A stretch of DNA of 64,000 bases. Origin: Pseudomonadota bacterium (GTDB taxonomy: Bacteria > Pseudomonadota > Alphaproteobacteria > Rhizobiales > Xanthobacteraceae). Of the stretch, positions 8,915 through 18,114 are shown in pieces. The position numbers and the translations under genes were made by a program. The notes beneath the pieces are model-generated. The model was not told the origin of the DNA and did no database searches. It was given only the letters and a program-made list of their open reading frames with translations. Each line of letters begins with the position of its first letter. The first letter of the stretch is position 1. The stretch lies in NCBI GenBank assembly GCA_023451825.1, contig JAEXYA010000029.1:1-64000 (forward strand), in the 5' to 3' direction.

Positions 8915-10687
8915 ATGCAGTCGCGTCTCCTTCCCATTTTCACTTTCGCTGTCGTGATGGCCGCGATCCCGTTCGTACCGGGCATCCCGCCGTTCTGGAT
9001 CGTGCTGCTCGACAATATCGGCCTCGCCGCGCTGGTCGCCATGGGCCTCGTGCTGCTCACCGGCGTCGGCGGCCTTACCTCATTCGGCCAGGCCGCCTTC
9101 TGCGGCTTCGGCGCCTATACGACGGCCGTACTCACCACGAGTTATGGCGTCTCGCCGTGGTTGACGCTGCCGCTGTCGCTGCTCGTTTCCGGCTTCGTTG
9201 CCGTGTTCCTTGGCCTGATCACCATGCGCCTGTCCGGCCATTACCTGCCGCTCGGCACGATCGCCTGGGGCATCAGCCTGTATTACCTGTTCGGCAAGCT
9301 CGAATTCCTCGGCCGCAATGACGGCATCTCCGGCATTCCGCCGCTGTCCATCGGCAGCTTCAAGATGCTGGATCCCGGCACGATCTACTTCCCGATCTGG
9401 ATCGCCGTGATCATCGCGGCACTGCTGTCGATGAACCTGCTGGATTCGCGCACCGGCCGCGCCATCCGTGCGCTGCGGCGTGGCCATGTCGCCGCCGAAG
9501 CCTTTGGCGTGCAGACCCCGCGTGCCAAGCTGCTCGTGTTCGTTTATGCGGCGGTGCTGGCCGGCCTGTCGGGCTGGCTCTATGCGCATTTCCAGCGTGC
9601 CGCCAACCCGACTCCATTCGGCGTCCATCTCGGCATCGAATATCTGTTCATCGCGGTGGTCGGCGGCGCCGGCTATGTCTGGGGCGGCGTACTTGGCGCC
9701 GCCGTGGTCATCATCCTCAAGGAAGCGCTGCAGAGCTATCTGCCGATCCTGTTCGGCGGCAGCGGCCAGCTCGAGACGATCGTGTTCGGCATCCTGCTGG
9801 TGGCGCTGCTACAACTGGCGCCCACCGGGATGTGGCCGTGGATCAACTCGCTGCTCCCGGCAAAGGACAGCCGCAAGCGCCCGGCGCCAGCGGAAGCATT
9901 GCCGAGCCGCGCGGAGAGCGCGCCGGCCGATGGCGTGCTTCTTCAGGTCGAGAAGGCACGCAAGCAATTCGGCGGCGTGGTCGCCGTCAACGACGTGTCG
10001 TTCGAAGTGAAGAGCCGCGAGATCGTCGCCCTGATCGGCCCCAACGGCGCCGGCAAGAGCACGACTTTCAACCTCATCACCGGCGTGCTGCCGGCCACCG
10101 CGGGCAAGGTCACCGTGCGCGGCGAGAGCGTTAGCGGCGCATCGCCGCAAACCATCGTCAAGCTTGGCGTTGCCCGCACGTTCCAGCATGTGAAGCTGGT
10201 GCCCGACATGACCGTGCTGGAAAACGTCGCCCTCGGTGCGCATCTGCGCGGCTCCTCCGGCGCCATTGCCAGCATGCTGCGGCTCGACCGCGCCGATGAA
10301 GCCAAGCTGCTGGCGGAAGCCGCCAGGCAGATCGAACGCGTTGGCCTTGGCGACCAGATGAACCAGCTCGCCGGCTCGCTCTCGCTCGGCCAGCAGCGCA
10401 TCGTCGAGATCGCCCGCGCGCTGTGCGTCGATCCGATGCTGCTGCTGCTCGACGAGCCCGCCGCCGGCCTGCGCCACATGGAGAAGCAGCAACTCGCAGC
10501 GCTCCTTCGCCAGTTGCGCGAAGGCGGCATGTCGGTGCTCCTCGTCGAACACGACATGGGTTTTGTCATGAACCTCGCCGACCGCATCGTGGTGCTCGAT
10601 TTCGGCACCAAGATCGCCGAAGGCACGCCGGGCGAGATCAAGACCAATCCCGACGTGATCAAGGCCTATCTCGGAGCCGCCGCATGA
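8915..10687 (+). CDS. LivM-LivG fusion: permease plus ABC ATPase in one chain
   Basis: This 590-aa protein fuses two normally separate subunits. About residues 1-310 are a LivM-like permease (GVGGLTSFGQAAFCGFGAY; GRAIRALRRGHVAAEAFGV). A proline/alanine-rich linker covers about 311-340, and a LivG-type ATPase follows: Walker A GPNGAGKST near residue 375, signature LSLGQQR near 490, Walker B LLLLDEP near 507 and the switch His in LVEHDMG. The reading frame is continuous through the junction. The ATG at 8915 was chosen over the long open frame upstream, which is a shadow of LivH. The stop overlaps the LivF start. Confidence 0.93.
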   Translation: MQSRLLPIFTFAVVMAAIPFVPGIPPFWIVLLDNIGLAALVAMGLVLLTGVGGLTSFGQAAFCGFGAYTTAVLTTSYGVSPWLTLPLSLLVSGFVAVFLGLITMRLSGHYLPLGTIAWGISLYYLFGKLEFLGRNDGISGIPPLSIGSFKMLDPGTIYFPIWIAVIIAALLSMNLLDSRTGRAIRALRRGHVAAEAFGVQTPRAKLLVFVYAAVLAGLSGWLYAHFQRAANPTPFGVHLGIEYLFIAVVGGAGYVWGGVLGAAVVIILKEALQSYLPILFGGSGQLETIVFGILLVALLQLAPTGMWPWINSLLPAKDSRKRPAPAEALPSRAESAPADGVLLQVEKARKQFGGVVAVNDVSFEVKSREIVALIGPNGAGKSTTFNLITGVLPATAGKVTVRGESVSGASPQTIVKLGVARTFQHVKLVPDMTVLENVALGAHLRGSSGAIASMLRLDRADEAKLLAEAARQIERVGLGDQMNQLAGSLSLGQQRIVEIARALCVDPMLLLLDEPAAGLRHMEKQQLAALLRQLREGGMSVLLVEHDMGFVMNLADRIVVLDFGTKIAEGTPGEIKTNPDVIKAYLGAAA

Positions 10688-11415
10688 CCGCGCTGCTGCA
10701 AGTCACCGACGCGCATGTGTCCTATGGCAAGGTCGAGGCCGTGCGCGCCGTCAATCTCGAAGTCCGCGACGGCGAGATCGTCACCATCATCGGCGCCAAC
10801 GGCGCCGGCAAGACGACGCTGCTCAATGCCGCCATGGGTATCCTGCCGCTGAAAGGCGGCGTGAGCTTTGCCGGGAAGGAGATCAGCAAACTCGACATCG
10901 AGGACCGCGTCGCCGCCGGCTTGAGCCTGGTGCCCGAGCATCGCGAATTGTTCGCCGCGATGAATGTCGAAGACAATCTCCTGCTCGGCGCCTTCCGCAT
11001 CGACAAGGCGACGGCAGCGCGCTCTTTCGAGCGCGTCTACACGCTGTTCCCGCGTCTCAAGGAGCGCCGCAAGCAACTCGCCGGCACGCTCTCCGGCGGC
11101 GAGCAACAGATGCTTGCCATGGGCCGCGCGCTGATGGGTGCACCGAAACTGCTGATGCTGGATGAGCCCAGCCTCGGCCTCGCGCCGATCATCGTCGCCG
11201 ACATCTTTCGCATTGTCGGCGAACTCAAGGCTGCCGGCGTCGCCGTGCTGCTGGTCGAGCAGAACGCGCAGGCGGCTTTAAAGATCGCCGACCGCGCTTA
11301 CGTGATGGAGCTCGGCGAATTCGTTCTCGACGGCAAAGCTAGCGACATCGCCAGCAACCAGCGCGTGGTGGCGAGCTATCTCGGCTTCCAGCACGAGGGC
11401 GACAGCGCGATCTAA
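10684..11415 (+). CDS. livF: LivF-like ABC transporter ATPase
   Basis: This 243-aa ATPase couples ATP hydrolysis to solute import with the LivH and LivM-G products. Walker A is GANGAGKTT near residue 38, the signature is LSGGEQQ near 136, Walker B is LLMLDEP, and LVEQNAQ carries Gln-Asn after the catalytic Glu as usual for LivF. Its ATG overlaps the preceding TGA by four bases, indicating translational coupling. The operon contains no binding-protein gene of its own; the six HAAT binding proteins in the window flank it on both sides. Confidence 0.94.
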   Translation: MTALLQVTDAHVSYGKVEAVRAVNLEVRDGEIVTIIGANGAGKTTLLNAAMGILPLKGGVSFAGKEISKLDIEDRVAAGLSLVPEHRELFAAMNVEDNLLLGAFRIDKATAARSFERVYTLFPRLKERRKQLAGTLSGGEQQMLAMGRALMGAPKLLMLDEPSLGLAPIIVADIFRIVGELKAAGVAVLLVEQNAQAALKIADRAYVMELGEFVLDGKASDIASNQRVVASYLGFQHEGDSAI

Positions 11416-11603
11416 TCGCGCTTCTCTCCGCTAGGCCTTGCAAGGCAAGTTGGTTGCACGGGATGTCAATTCCGTGCACGCACGCAAAAGCCTTCCCCGG
11501 CTGACAGGATTATCCCGGTGCTGTTGTTACAGCTTTGGAGATGATCCTCATGTGTGACCAGACACGCGAAATACCCTGCACCTCCGCATGCAAAGGTCGG
11601 GCT

Positions 11604-11615
11604 TGCAAGTTTGCA
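11604..11615. promoter_or_regulatory. TGCAA-N2-TTGCA inverted repeat upstream of the NTF2-like gene
   Basis: TGCAAGTTTGCA here is the exact reverse complement of the motif at 53714-53725 upstream of aroC. The 314-base spacer 11416-11729 has nothing else recognisable apart from an open frame continuous with the next gene. Confidence 0.3.
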
Positions 11616-11729
11616 CGCCTAACCTTTCGCGGATTCGATGCCGCTTTCTCGCCTCGCAGCGCCAATGCAAATCTGCGGGGCAGTGAACGACCGATCTGCT
11701 CCGATGTTTCAAACGAAACGCGCGCTCCG

Positions 11730-12185
11730 ATGTCCGCTTCGGCATCCGCGGGATCATCGCGCACATCGGACTGGATCGGCGCATTCAAGCAGAAGAACGC
11801 TGCGGCCTTCAGCGAGATCCTTGCCGACAATGTCGTTCTGGAAGCATCGGTGCTCTACCGTCCTCTTGTGGGGCGGGAGAAACTGAAACTGGCATTCGAA
11901 ACGGCCAGCCGGATCTACGAGACGCTCGAATTCACCAACGAGGTGAGCGATGGTCTCCGGCACTATGTGGAGTGGCGAGCGCGCGCTTTCGGCGGAATGG
12001 AGATGAGCGGCGTAACCATCATCACGCGCAACGAGGCCGGCGCTGTCGCCCATCTGGCCATTCACCACAGACCTCTGGCAGCGGTGCTGCGCTTCTCAGC
12101 CGAAATGTCCCACCGTCTCGCGGGCGCGATCGATCGCAGTCACTTCCTGGCCGCGAGCGATCTTCCTCTGGCCAAAAGGAAGTGA
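11730..12185 (+). CDS. NTF2-like/SnoaL-fold protein of unknown function
   Basis: This protein of about 151 aa is small and cone-fold-like. The pattern WIGAFKQKNAAAFSEILADNVVLE, then a beta-rich half ending in an HHRPLAAVL strand, fits the NTF2-like superfamily. Members range from polyketide cyclases to ring-hydroxylating dioxygenase beta subunits, so no reaction can be assigned. The start is uncertain: 11730 begins just before the fold, while in-frame ATGs at 11535 or 11550 would add about 60 residues of low-complexity, Cys-containing sequence. It ends three bases before the flavin-reductase-like gene, which suggests a two-gene operon. Confidence 0.7.
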   Translation: MSASASAGSSRTSDWIGAFKQKNAAAFSEILADNVVLEASVLYRPLVGREKLKLAFETASRIYETLEFTNEVSDGLRHYVEWRARAFGGMEMSGVTIITRNEAGAVAHLAIHHRPLAAVLRFSAEMSHRLAGAIDRSHFLAASDLPLAKRK

Positions 12186-12188
12186 GCC

Positions 12189-12908
12189 ATGATCATCGAT
12201 GCAGATGACCTCAGCGCAGCACAAACAGAAAAAATGCTGGTCGCCACCGTGGTGCCCCGTCCGATCGGCTGGATCAGCACCTTGTCGAAAGACGGCGTGC
12301 CGAATCTCGCACCGTTCTCTTTCTTCACGGTTGTCGGTCGCAAGCCGCCTGTCCTGTCGATTTCCATCCAGCACAAGAGCGACGGCGTTTCGCTCAAGGA
12401 CACCTACGTCAACATCCACGAGACGGGAGAATTCGTCGCCAATCTGGTGACGCTCCCGCTCGCCGCACAGATGCACCGAACTGCGTTCGAGCATCTGCCT
12501 GCGGTCGATGAGTTCGACGCCGTCGGGCTGGAAAAGGCACCAAGCGGCCTCGTCAAGCCGCCGCGTGTTGCACTCGCTCCCGTTGCGATGGAGTGCAGGC
12601 TGGACAGGGAGTTCACGGTCGGAGACTACGACGATCATGTGGTGTGGGGACGCGTGTTGCGTTTTCACATCCGGGACGACCTCTTCAATGCCGAACGCAC
12701 CCATGTCGATACGGCAGCGCTCACCCCGATCGGCCGATTGGCCGCGGAATATACGCTTGTGGACAATGTCTTCACGACGCCGCTGGATCCAGGGCTCCTG
12801 GAACGTCGGACCGGAACACGGATGCAACGTCTCGACGATCGCCCGAGCATGTGGGCTGCCGTCGATCAGACGACCTGGGATCCTTCGGGCAGCGTCCAGG
12901 ACAAGTAG
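12189..12908 (+). CDS. Flavin-reductase-like FMN-binding split-barrel protein
   Basis: This 239-aa protein has the DIM6/NTAB-type flavin reductase-like domain (VVPRPIGWISTLSKDG, then NLAPFSFF and the NLVT strand), which binds FMN and often supplies reduced flavin to a partner. The ribosome site AAGGAAG lies within the end of the preceding NTF2-like gene, so translation is probably coupled. No obvious flavin-dependent monooxygenase partner is adjacent. A role in the aldehyde or aromatic metabolism of neighbouring genes is possible but not shown. Confidence 0.85.
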   Translation: MIIDADDLSAAQTEKMLVATVVPRPIGWISTLSKDGVPNLAPFSFFTVVGRKPPVLSISIQHKSDGVSLKDTYVNIHETGEFVANLVTLPLAAQMHRTAFEHLPAVDEFDAVGLEKAPSGLVKPPRVALAPVAMECRLDREFTVGDYDDHVVWGRVLRFHIRDDLFNAERTHVDTAALTPIGRLAAEYTLVDNVFTTPLDPGLLERRTGTRMQRLDDRPSMWAAVDQTTWDPSGSVQDK

Positions 12909-13037
12909 AACAGGCTGGCGGCGCCGTTGCGTGCCGCCCATGCCTGCCATTGGCACTGATCGTCGTTTGCGTGAGGGCAGCCAGTCGGTGCCCTCACGCC
13001 GTTTGCCATGCCTACCCCGCGCGTCCGTTCGGACCGA

Positions 13038-13907
13038 TCAATCGTCGCGACGTAAACGGCCGGGCGGGTGACCGAAGGCCGTGCGAAAGGCGCGGCTGAA
13101 GCTGGCCCCGTCGCGAAATCCATTTGCCAAAGCGATGTCGAGCAGCGAGCGTCGCCGATCCGACAGGATGTCGTCCCGCGCACGCTCCAGCCGGATGCGC
13201 GCGATCAGACAGGCTGGCGTCGTTCCAGCGGTCGTCAGGCGTGTGTAGAGGGTTCGACGCGACATGCCCATGTCGCGTGCCAACTGCTTCGGCCCATAGT
13301 CCGGATCCGCCAGATGACGAAGCACGTTGAGCGACGCGCGCGCCGAGACCGGCGACCGCGCCATCGCGCCGGCCTCACGCCGCCGCGTGCTCGTGAGGGC
13401 CAGATCGATCATGCAGCGCGCCGCGAACTCGCATGTCTGATCTTCCGGCGCCCCCAGTAACGCGCGCACGCCTGCGGCCGCTGCGACGCTGCCGCTGCGC
13501 GCGGCGATCGGCCGCGCCAGCGCATCTCCCGCCAGATCGGACCATTTCGGATCATCGGCAGGATCGAAGATCATCACGAGCGCCTCGTGCCCGTCGAGCA
13601 TATCGAAGCTGTAGTCTTCGCCCATGGCCGTCACGAGCAGATCGCCGGGCACGAGATCGAACGATCTGCCGTGGCCGTGATAGCGCATCCGGCCATTGAG
13701 CTGCCATATCAGCTTGAGATGGCCGCCGAATCCAACCTGTGCAGCCCTCCGGCCGCTGAGATCGACCGAAGCGGCCGGCGTTTGCAGAAGCGCCGCACCG
13801 TAACGGCCGAGCTGACGGGGAACGATCAGACGCTGCCGCTGATCGACCAGATCGATCGCCAGATTCGGAAACACCGCATTGGCTTGCGCAATGATCGGAG
13901 CAATCAT
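13038..13907 (-). CDS. AraC-family transcriptional regulator
   Basis: This 289-aa protein has an N-terminal cupin-like effector-binding half (HGHGRSFDLVPGDLLV) and a C-terminal pair of helix-turn-helices. The first reads QLARDMGMSRRTLYTRL and the second ends GFRDGASFSRAFRTAFGHPPG, both classic AraC signatures. It is divergent from the aldehyde dehydrogenase gene 180 bases away, so local control of that gene is the simplest hypothesis. The inducer is unknown. Confidence 0.9.
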   Translation of the reverse strand: MIAPIIAQANAVFPNLAIDLVDQRQRLIVPRQLGRYGAALLQTPAASVDLSGRRAAQVGFGGHLKLIWQLNGRMRYHGHGRSFDLVPGDLLVTAMGEDYSFDMLDGHEALVMIFDPADDPKWSDLAGDALARPIAARSGSVAAAAGVRALLGAPEDQTCEFAARCMIDLALTSTRRREAGAMARSPVSARASLNVLRHLADPDYGPKQLARDMGMSRRTLYTRLTTAGTTPACLIARIRLERARDDILSDRRRSLLDIALANGFRDGASFSRAFRTAFGHPPGRLRRDD

Positions 13908-14089
13908 CCTGAACGCGAGAGTTGTTTCACCGGCAACCTAGATAGGAAGCTCGCCAGCCCGCCGCCAGCCCCGAAAAACGGCGCATCCTGCGCCAAGAAA
14001 ATGCACGCTGCGCCAAGTCGATATCCAGCCGTCTGCTCTGATCACGGCCCGGCACCGCCAGCGCGGCGTCCGTGAACGGAGCTTTCACG

Positions 14090-15499
14090 ATGACCCAGAT
14101 TTTCACTGATCACCTCGACAGACTCATCCGCCTGCAACGGGCAGCACATTTGCGTGACATCCCTTGCGCCTCCATTCGCCAGAACCGGCTGCTGCGCGCC
14201 GCCGCCATGCTGGTGGATTCGGTCGATGCGATCGCCGCCGCCGTGTCCGAGGATTTTGGCAATCGCAGCGTGGATGAAACCAAATTCGAGACGTTCGGCG
14301 CGGTCGCCGCGCTTCGCAATGCTGCCGGCCATGTCGAGAGCTGGATGGCGCCGACGGAGCATGCGCCCCTCGCGCCCGGTGCCAAGGCATGGGTCGAGCA
14401 TGTCCCACTCGGCGTGGTCGGCGTCATCGGCCCATGGAACTACCCGATCATGACCGTATTCGGGCCGCTCGCAGGTATCATCGCTGCAGGCAACCGCGCG
14501 ATCCTTAAGCCCTCGGAATTCACGCCACGAACCAATGAGCTGCTCCACAAACTGATCGCCGAAAGGTTCGAGCCAACGGAAATCGCGTTGGTGGAAGGCG
14601 GCGCGGCCGAGGCTGCGATCTTCGCCGCTGCTCCGTTCGATCACCTGATCTTCACGGGATCGGCATCGGTCGCACGCCATGTGATGGCCGCGGCCGCCAG
14701 CAATCTGACGCCGGTGACGCTTGAACTCGGCGGCAAATCGCCCGTCGTCGTCGAGGACGGCTACGATCTCGGCGAAGCTGCATCGCGCCTCATGGCCGTG
14801 AAACTGCGCAGCGCCGGCCAGATCTGCTTGGCACCGGATTATGCCCTCGTCCCCGCGGGGAGCGAACGCGCCTTTGCCGAACATTGCGTGGCCGCGGGCC
14901 GGCGCATGTATCCGGAAGGGCTGGCCTCGACCGACTACACGTCCATTGTCAATGACGCACATTACGCGCGGCTCAAACGGCTGGTCGATGATGCCCGGGC
15001 AAGAAGCGGAGAGGTCATCAACATATTCACGCCGGGCCGCGCGTTGCGGGCACGCAGCATGATGCCTGCCGTGATCCTGGATCCGCAGCAGGATATGCTG
15101 GCGATGCAGGATGAGATCTTCGGGCCGGCCCTGCCGATCGTCGGCTACGAGAACATCGACGATGCGATCGCAAAGATCCGCACCGGCATGGCGCCTCTCG
15201 CGCTGTACTATTTCGGCACCGATGAGCACCGGATTCGCAGGGTGCTGAACGGCACGGCTTCGGGCGGCGTCACGATCAACGACGTCATGACGCATATGTA
15301 TGTGGATGACCTGCCATTCGGCGGCATCGGCCAGTCAGGCACGGGCGCCTATCGGGGCGAAACCGGATTCCGCAACTTCAGCCACGCACGTGCGATCTAT
15401 CGGCAGACGGATATGCAGGACATGGTCACGCTGTTTCATCCGCCCTACAGCGACCAGTATCGTGCCTTCGTGTCGGCCGCGCTCGCAGGGGCGACCTGA
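14090..15499 (+). CDS. Aldehyde dehydrogenase, coniferyl-aldehyde dehydrogenase type
   Basis: This 469-aa NAD(P)-dependent aldehyde dehydrogenase has the catalytic Cys in GQICLAPDY and the general-base Glu in LELGGKSP. IGPWNYPIM and FTGSASVARHV mark the cofactor fold. Length and the LAPDYALVP segment fit the CalB/class 3-like group acting on aromatic or medium aldehydes. In the pathway proposed here it would oxidise 4-hydroxybenzaldehyde or vanillin, released from the CoA thioester, to the acid. The ATG at 14090 follows GGAG; a GTG 18 bases upstream is the alternative. It is likely controlled by the divergent AraC protein. Confidence 0.92.
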   Translation: MTQIFTDHLDRLIRLQRAAHLRDIPCASIRQNRLLRAAAMLVDSVDAIAAAVSEDFGNRSVDETKFETFGAVAALRNAAGHVESWMAPTEHAPLAPGAKAWVEHVPLGVVGVIGPWNYPIMTVFGPLAGIIAAGNRAILKPSEFTPRTNELLHKLIAERFEPTEIALVEGGAAEAAIFAAAPFDHLIFTGSASVARHVMAAAASNLTPVTLELGGKSPVVVEDGYDLGEAASRLMAVKLRSAGQICLAPDYALVPAGSERAFAEHCVAAGRRMYPEGLASTDYTSIVNDAHYARLKRLVDDARARSGEVINIFTPGRALRARSMMPAVILDPQQDMLAMQDEIFGPALPIVGYENIDDAIAKIRTGMAPLALYYFGTDEHRIRRVLNGTASGGVTINDVMTHMYVDDLPFGGIGQSGTGAYRGETGFRNFSHARAIYRQTDMQDMVTLFHPPYSDQYRAFVSAALAGAT

Positions 15500-15521
15500 G
15501 CGGCTTCTATTGCGCCTAATG

Positions 15522-15560
15522 CAAAAAAGGCCGGCCTCCCACGAGGCCGGCCTTCGTTCT
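15522..15560. terminator. Bidirectional intrinsic terminator
   Basis: AAGGCCGGCCT and AGGCCGGCCTT form a perfect eleven-pair stem with a six-base loop. It is flanked by an A-run on the left and CGTTCTT on the right, so it can end both the aldehyde dehydrogenase and the convergent binding-protein gene. Confidence 0.85.
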
Positions 15561-15575
15561 TGGCAAGATCCCGGC

Positions 15576-16724
15576 TTACTTCGCCGGAACGTATTTCCCG
15601 TCCTTCACCGTCAGCAGGATGCGCGAGCGATCGTCGACGCCGTTGCGGTCCTTTTCGGTGTAGTTGTAGACGCCCTGGCTCGCCGGGATCTCACGCTCGG
15701 TGAGCAGCGCCTGGCGGATGGCCTCGCGGAATTCCGGCGTACCGGGTTTCGCGGTCTTCAGCGCCACGGGTACGATGCGCTTCAGCACTTCGAACACATC
15801 GTAGGAGTGACCGGCGAACTGGCTGCGGCTGTTGGCGCCATACTTGGCTTCATAGGCCGTGTTGAGCGCGAGGCCCGGCTTCTTGGTCAGCGCCGAATCC
15901 GGCTGGCCTTCCGGGTTCATCACCGGACCGGCTGCCATCAGCACGCCTTCCGCTGCCTTGCCGGCGATGCGGATGAAGTCCGACGAGGCCGCGCCGTGGG
16001 TCTGGTAGATCAGGCCCTTGTAGCCGCGGTCTCGCAGCTCGCTCTGCGGCATGCCCGCACCGGTGCCGGCGGCGCCGATCAGGATGGCATCGGGATTGCT
16101 GGCGATCAGCTTCAGCGCCTGACCGGTGATCGAGGTGTCCGGGCGCGCAAAACGCTCCTCGGTAACGATCTTCATGCCCATCGGGCCGGTCTGGTTCTTC
16201 AGGTCGTTGAACCACAGATCGCCATAGCTGTCGGAATAGCCGATATAGCCGATGGTCTTCACGCCGTTGGCCTTCATGTGATCGTACATGATCTTGCCGA
16301 CGATCTCGACCGGCTGCGGCATGTCCACCGACCACTTTTCGCGCGCCGGGGTAAAAGGCATCGGCGACAGGCTGAAATGCGGAATGCCGGCTTCGTTGGC
16401 GACGGCCGAGATGGCGATCGACGGCGGCACGATGGACGAGCCGATGATGATGTCGGCCTTGGATTCCGACACGAAGCGGCGGGTATTGGTGGTCGCGGTG
16501 GTCGGATCGCCGCCATCGTCGAGCACGATCAGTTTCAGCGGCACGCCGCCGATTTCCTTCGGCACGAAGTCCAGCGCGTTGCGCGCGGGCACGCCAAGCG
16601 CGGCCGCCGGGCCGGTGGTGGACAGGCTGACGCCGATGGTGATTTCAGGGCTCTGGGCTTCCGCCGGGGAAGCGACGGCCAGCGTGACGGCCAGGGCCGC
16701 GATCGCCAGATGAAGCTTGGACAT
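15576..16724 (-). CDS. ABC transporter periplasmic binding protein, HAAT family (second subfamily, a)
   Basis: This 382-aa Peripla_BP_6-type protein has a Sec signal of about 23 residues ending AEA. The mature part starts QSPEITIGVSLSTTGPAAA, the usual ligand-site strand-loop. It is a close paralog of the gene just upstream (16948-18114) and only distantly related to the four tandem binding proteins at the window start. It lies downstream of the CoA ligase and crotonase genes on the same strand. CouP of R. palustris, a p-coumarate-binding protein of this family, sits in the same context, so an aromatic ligand is the working hypothesis. Confidence 0.93.
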   Translation of the reverse strand: MSKLHLAIAALAVTLAVASPAEAQSPEITIGVSLSTTGPAAALGVPARNALDFVPKEIGGVPLKLIVLDDGGDPTTATTNTRRFVSESKADIIIGSSIVPPSIAISAVANEAGIPHFSLSPMPFTPAREKWSVDMPQPVEIVGKIMYDHMKANGVKTIGYIGYSDSYGDLWFNDLKNQTGPMGMKIVTEERFARPDTSITGQALKLIASNPDAILIGAAGTGAGMPQSELRDRGYKGLIYQTHGAASSDFIRIAGKAAEGVLMAAGPVMNPEGQPDSALTKKPGLALNTAYEAKYGANSRSQFAGHSYDVFEVLKRIVPVALKTAKPGTPEFREAIRQALLTEREIPASQGVYNYTEKDRNGVDDRSRILLTVKDGKYVPAK

Positions 16725-16776
16725 TTCTTGATTGCTTTCTTCGATGAATTCAAACGCTGCGGCACGCCGCAGACGG

Positions 16777-16807
16777 CAAAAAGCCGGCCTTCGGGTGAAG
16801 GCCGGCT
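16777..16807 (-). terminator. Intrinsic terminator between the two paralogous binding-protein genes
   Basis: Read on the minus strand, AGCCGGCCTTC pairs with GAAGGCCGGCT around a four-base loop and is followed by TTTTT. It lies between the upstream binding protein and the start of the downstream one, so the pair need not be expressed equally. Confidence 0.75.
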
Positions 16808-16858
16808 CTGGTTAGCCAATATTGCACTGCGGGGGAAGCGGCTTGGTTGCGACCAAAA

Positions 16859-16943
16859 GTAGGGTGGGCAAAGCGAAGCGTGCCACCTTCGCCGGCCGTG
16901 CGCGGAAGGTGGGCACGGCGCTGCGCGCCTTTGCCCACCCTAC
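16859..16943. repeat. Palindromic repeat, family A
   Basis: GTAGGGTGGGCAAAG and CTTTGCCCACCCTAC are perfect outer arms. Inner CGTGCCACCTTC/GAAGGTGGGCACG arms pair imperfectly. It fills the spacer between the two binding-protein genes. Confidence 0.85.
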
Positions 16944-16947
16944 ATTG

Positions 16948-18114
16948 TTACTGCGCCAGGACGTATTTGCCGTCCTTGACCGTCAGCAGGATGCGGGAAC
17001 GCTCATCCAGGCCGTAGCGATCCTTCTCGGTGAAGTTGTAGACGCCCTGGGTGGCCGGGATTTCACGCTCGGTCAGCAGCGCCTGGCGGACGGCTTCACG
17101 GAACTCGGGGGTTCCGGGCTTGGCGGTCTTCAGCGCAGTCGGGATGATGCGCTTGAGCACCTCGAAGGCGTCATAGGAATGGCCGGCGAACTGGCTGCGG
17201 CTGTTCGGGCCATACTTGGCTTCATAAGCCGCGTTCAGCGTCAGGCCCGGCTTCTTGGTCAGCGCTGAATCGGCCTGGCCTTCTGGATACATCACCGGGC
17301 CGGACGCCATCAGCACGCCTTCAGCGGCCTTGCCGGCGATGCGGATGAAGTCCATCGAGGCGGCGCCGTGGGTCTGGTAGATCAGGCCCTTATAGCCCTT
17401 GTCGCGCAATTCGGTCTGCGGCAGCGCTGCGGCGGTGCCGGAGGCACCGACCAGGATGGCATCCGGATTGGCAGCGATCAGCTTCAGCACCTGGCCGGTG
17501 ACCGACGTATCCGGACGGGCAAAACGCTCTTCCGCAGCGATCGTGATGCCCATCGGCACGGCCTGGGTCTTGAGGTCGTTGAACCACAGATCGCCATAGC
17601 TGTCGGAATAGCCGATATAGCCGACGGTCTTAATGCCCTTGGCCTTCATGTGGTCGTACATCACCTTGCCGACGATCGGCACCGGCTGCGGCATGGCCAC
17701 CGACCACTTCGCACGCTCCGGCGTGATCGGCAGCGGCGACAAAGCGAAATGCGGGATGCCGGCTTCGTTCGCGACGTTGGATACCGCAATGGAGGTCGGC
17801 GTCACCGCCGAGCCCATGATGATGTCGGCCTTGGATTCCGTCACGAAGCGGCGGGCATTGGTGGTCGCGGTGGTGGGGTCACCGCCATCGTCGAGCACGA
17901 TGACCTTGAGCTTGGCGCCGCCGATTTCCTTCGGCACGAATTCCAGCGCGTTGCGCTCGGGAATGCCCAGCGCCGCAGCGGGACCGGTGGTGGAGGTGGT
18001 CAGGCCGATGGTGACGTCCTGCGCGGATGCAGGTGCCGCAAGTGCGAGCGACGCGGCCACGGCCGCGATCGCGAAATGACTCGTCAGGTGATGCTTGATG
18101 CGATTCTTGGACAT
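16948..18114 (-). CDS. ABC transporter periplasmic binding protein, HAAT family (second subfamily, b)
   Basis: This 388-aa binding protein has a signal peptide of about 31 residues ending ASA and a mature start QDVTIGLTTSTTGPAAA. It is nearly collinear with the protein at 15576-16724, the pair being a recent duplication. It lies 137 bases downstream of the feruloyl-CoA-synthase-like gene on the same strand. The conserved YDVFE/YDAFE and LLTVKDGKYV segments near the C-terminus are shared by the pair. Ligand is unknown; a hydroxycinnamate or related aromatic acid is inferred from context. Confidence 0.93.
   Translation of the reverse strand: MSKNRIKHHLTSHFAIAAVAASLALAAPASAQDVTIGLTTSTTGPAAALGIPERNALEFVPKEIGGAKLKVIVLDDGGDPTTATTNARRFVTESKADIIMGSAVTPTSIAVSNVANEAGIPHFALSPLPITPERAKWSVAMPQPVPIVGKVMYDHMKAKGIKTVGYIGYSDSYGDLWFNDLKTQAVPMGITIAAEERFARPDTSVTGQVLKLIAANPDAILVGASGTAAALPQTELRDKGYKGLIYQTHGAASMDFIRIAGKAAEGVLMASGPVMYPEGQADSALTKKPGLTLNAAYEAKYGPNSRSQFAGHSYDAFEVLKRIIPTALKTAKPGTPEFREAVRQALLTEREIPATQGVYNFTEKDRYGLDERSRILLTVKDGKYVLAQ

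Noticed and set aside
15300..16862. 520-codon plus-strand frame
   Set aside because: Overlaps the end of the aldehyde dehydrogenase out of frame and the complement of a binding-protein gene; no domain.
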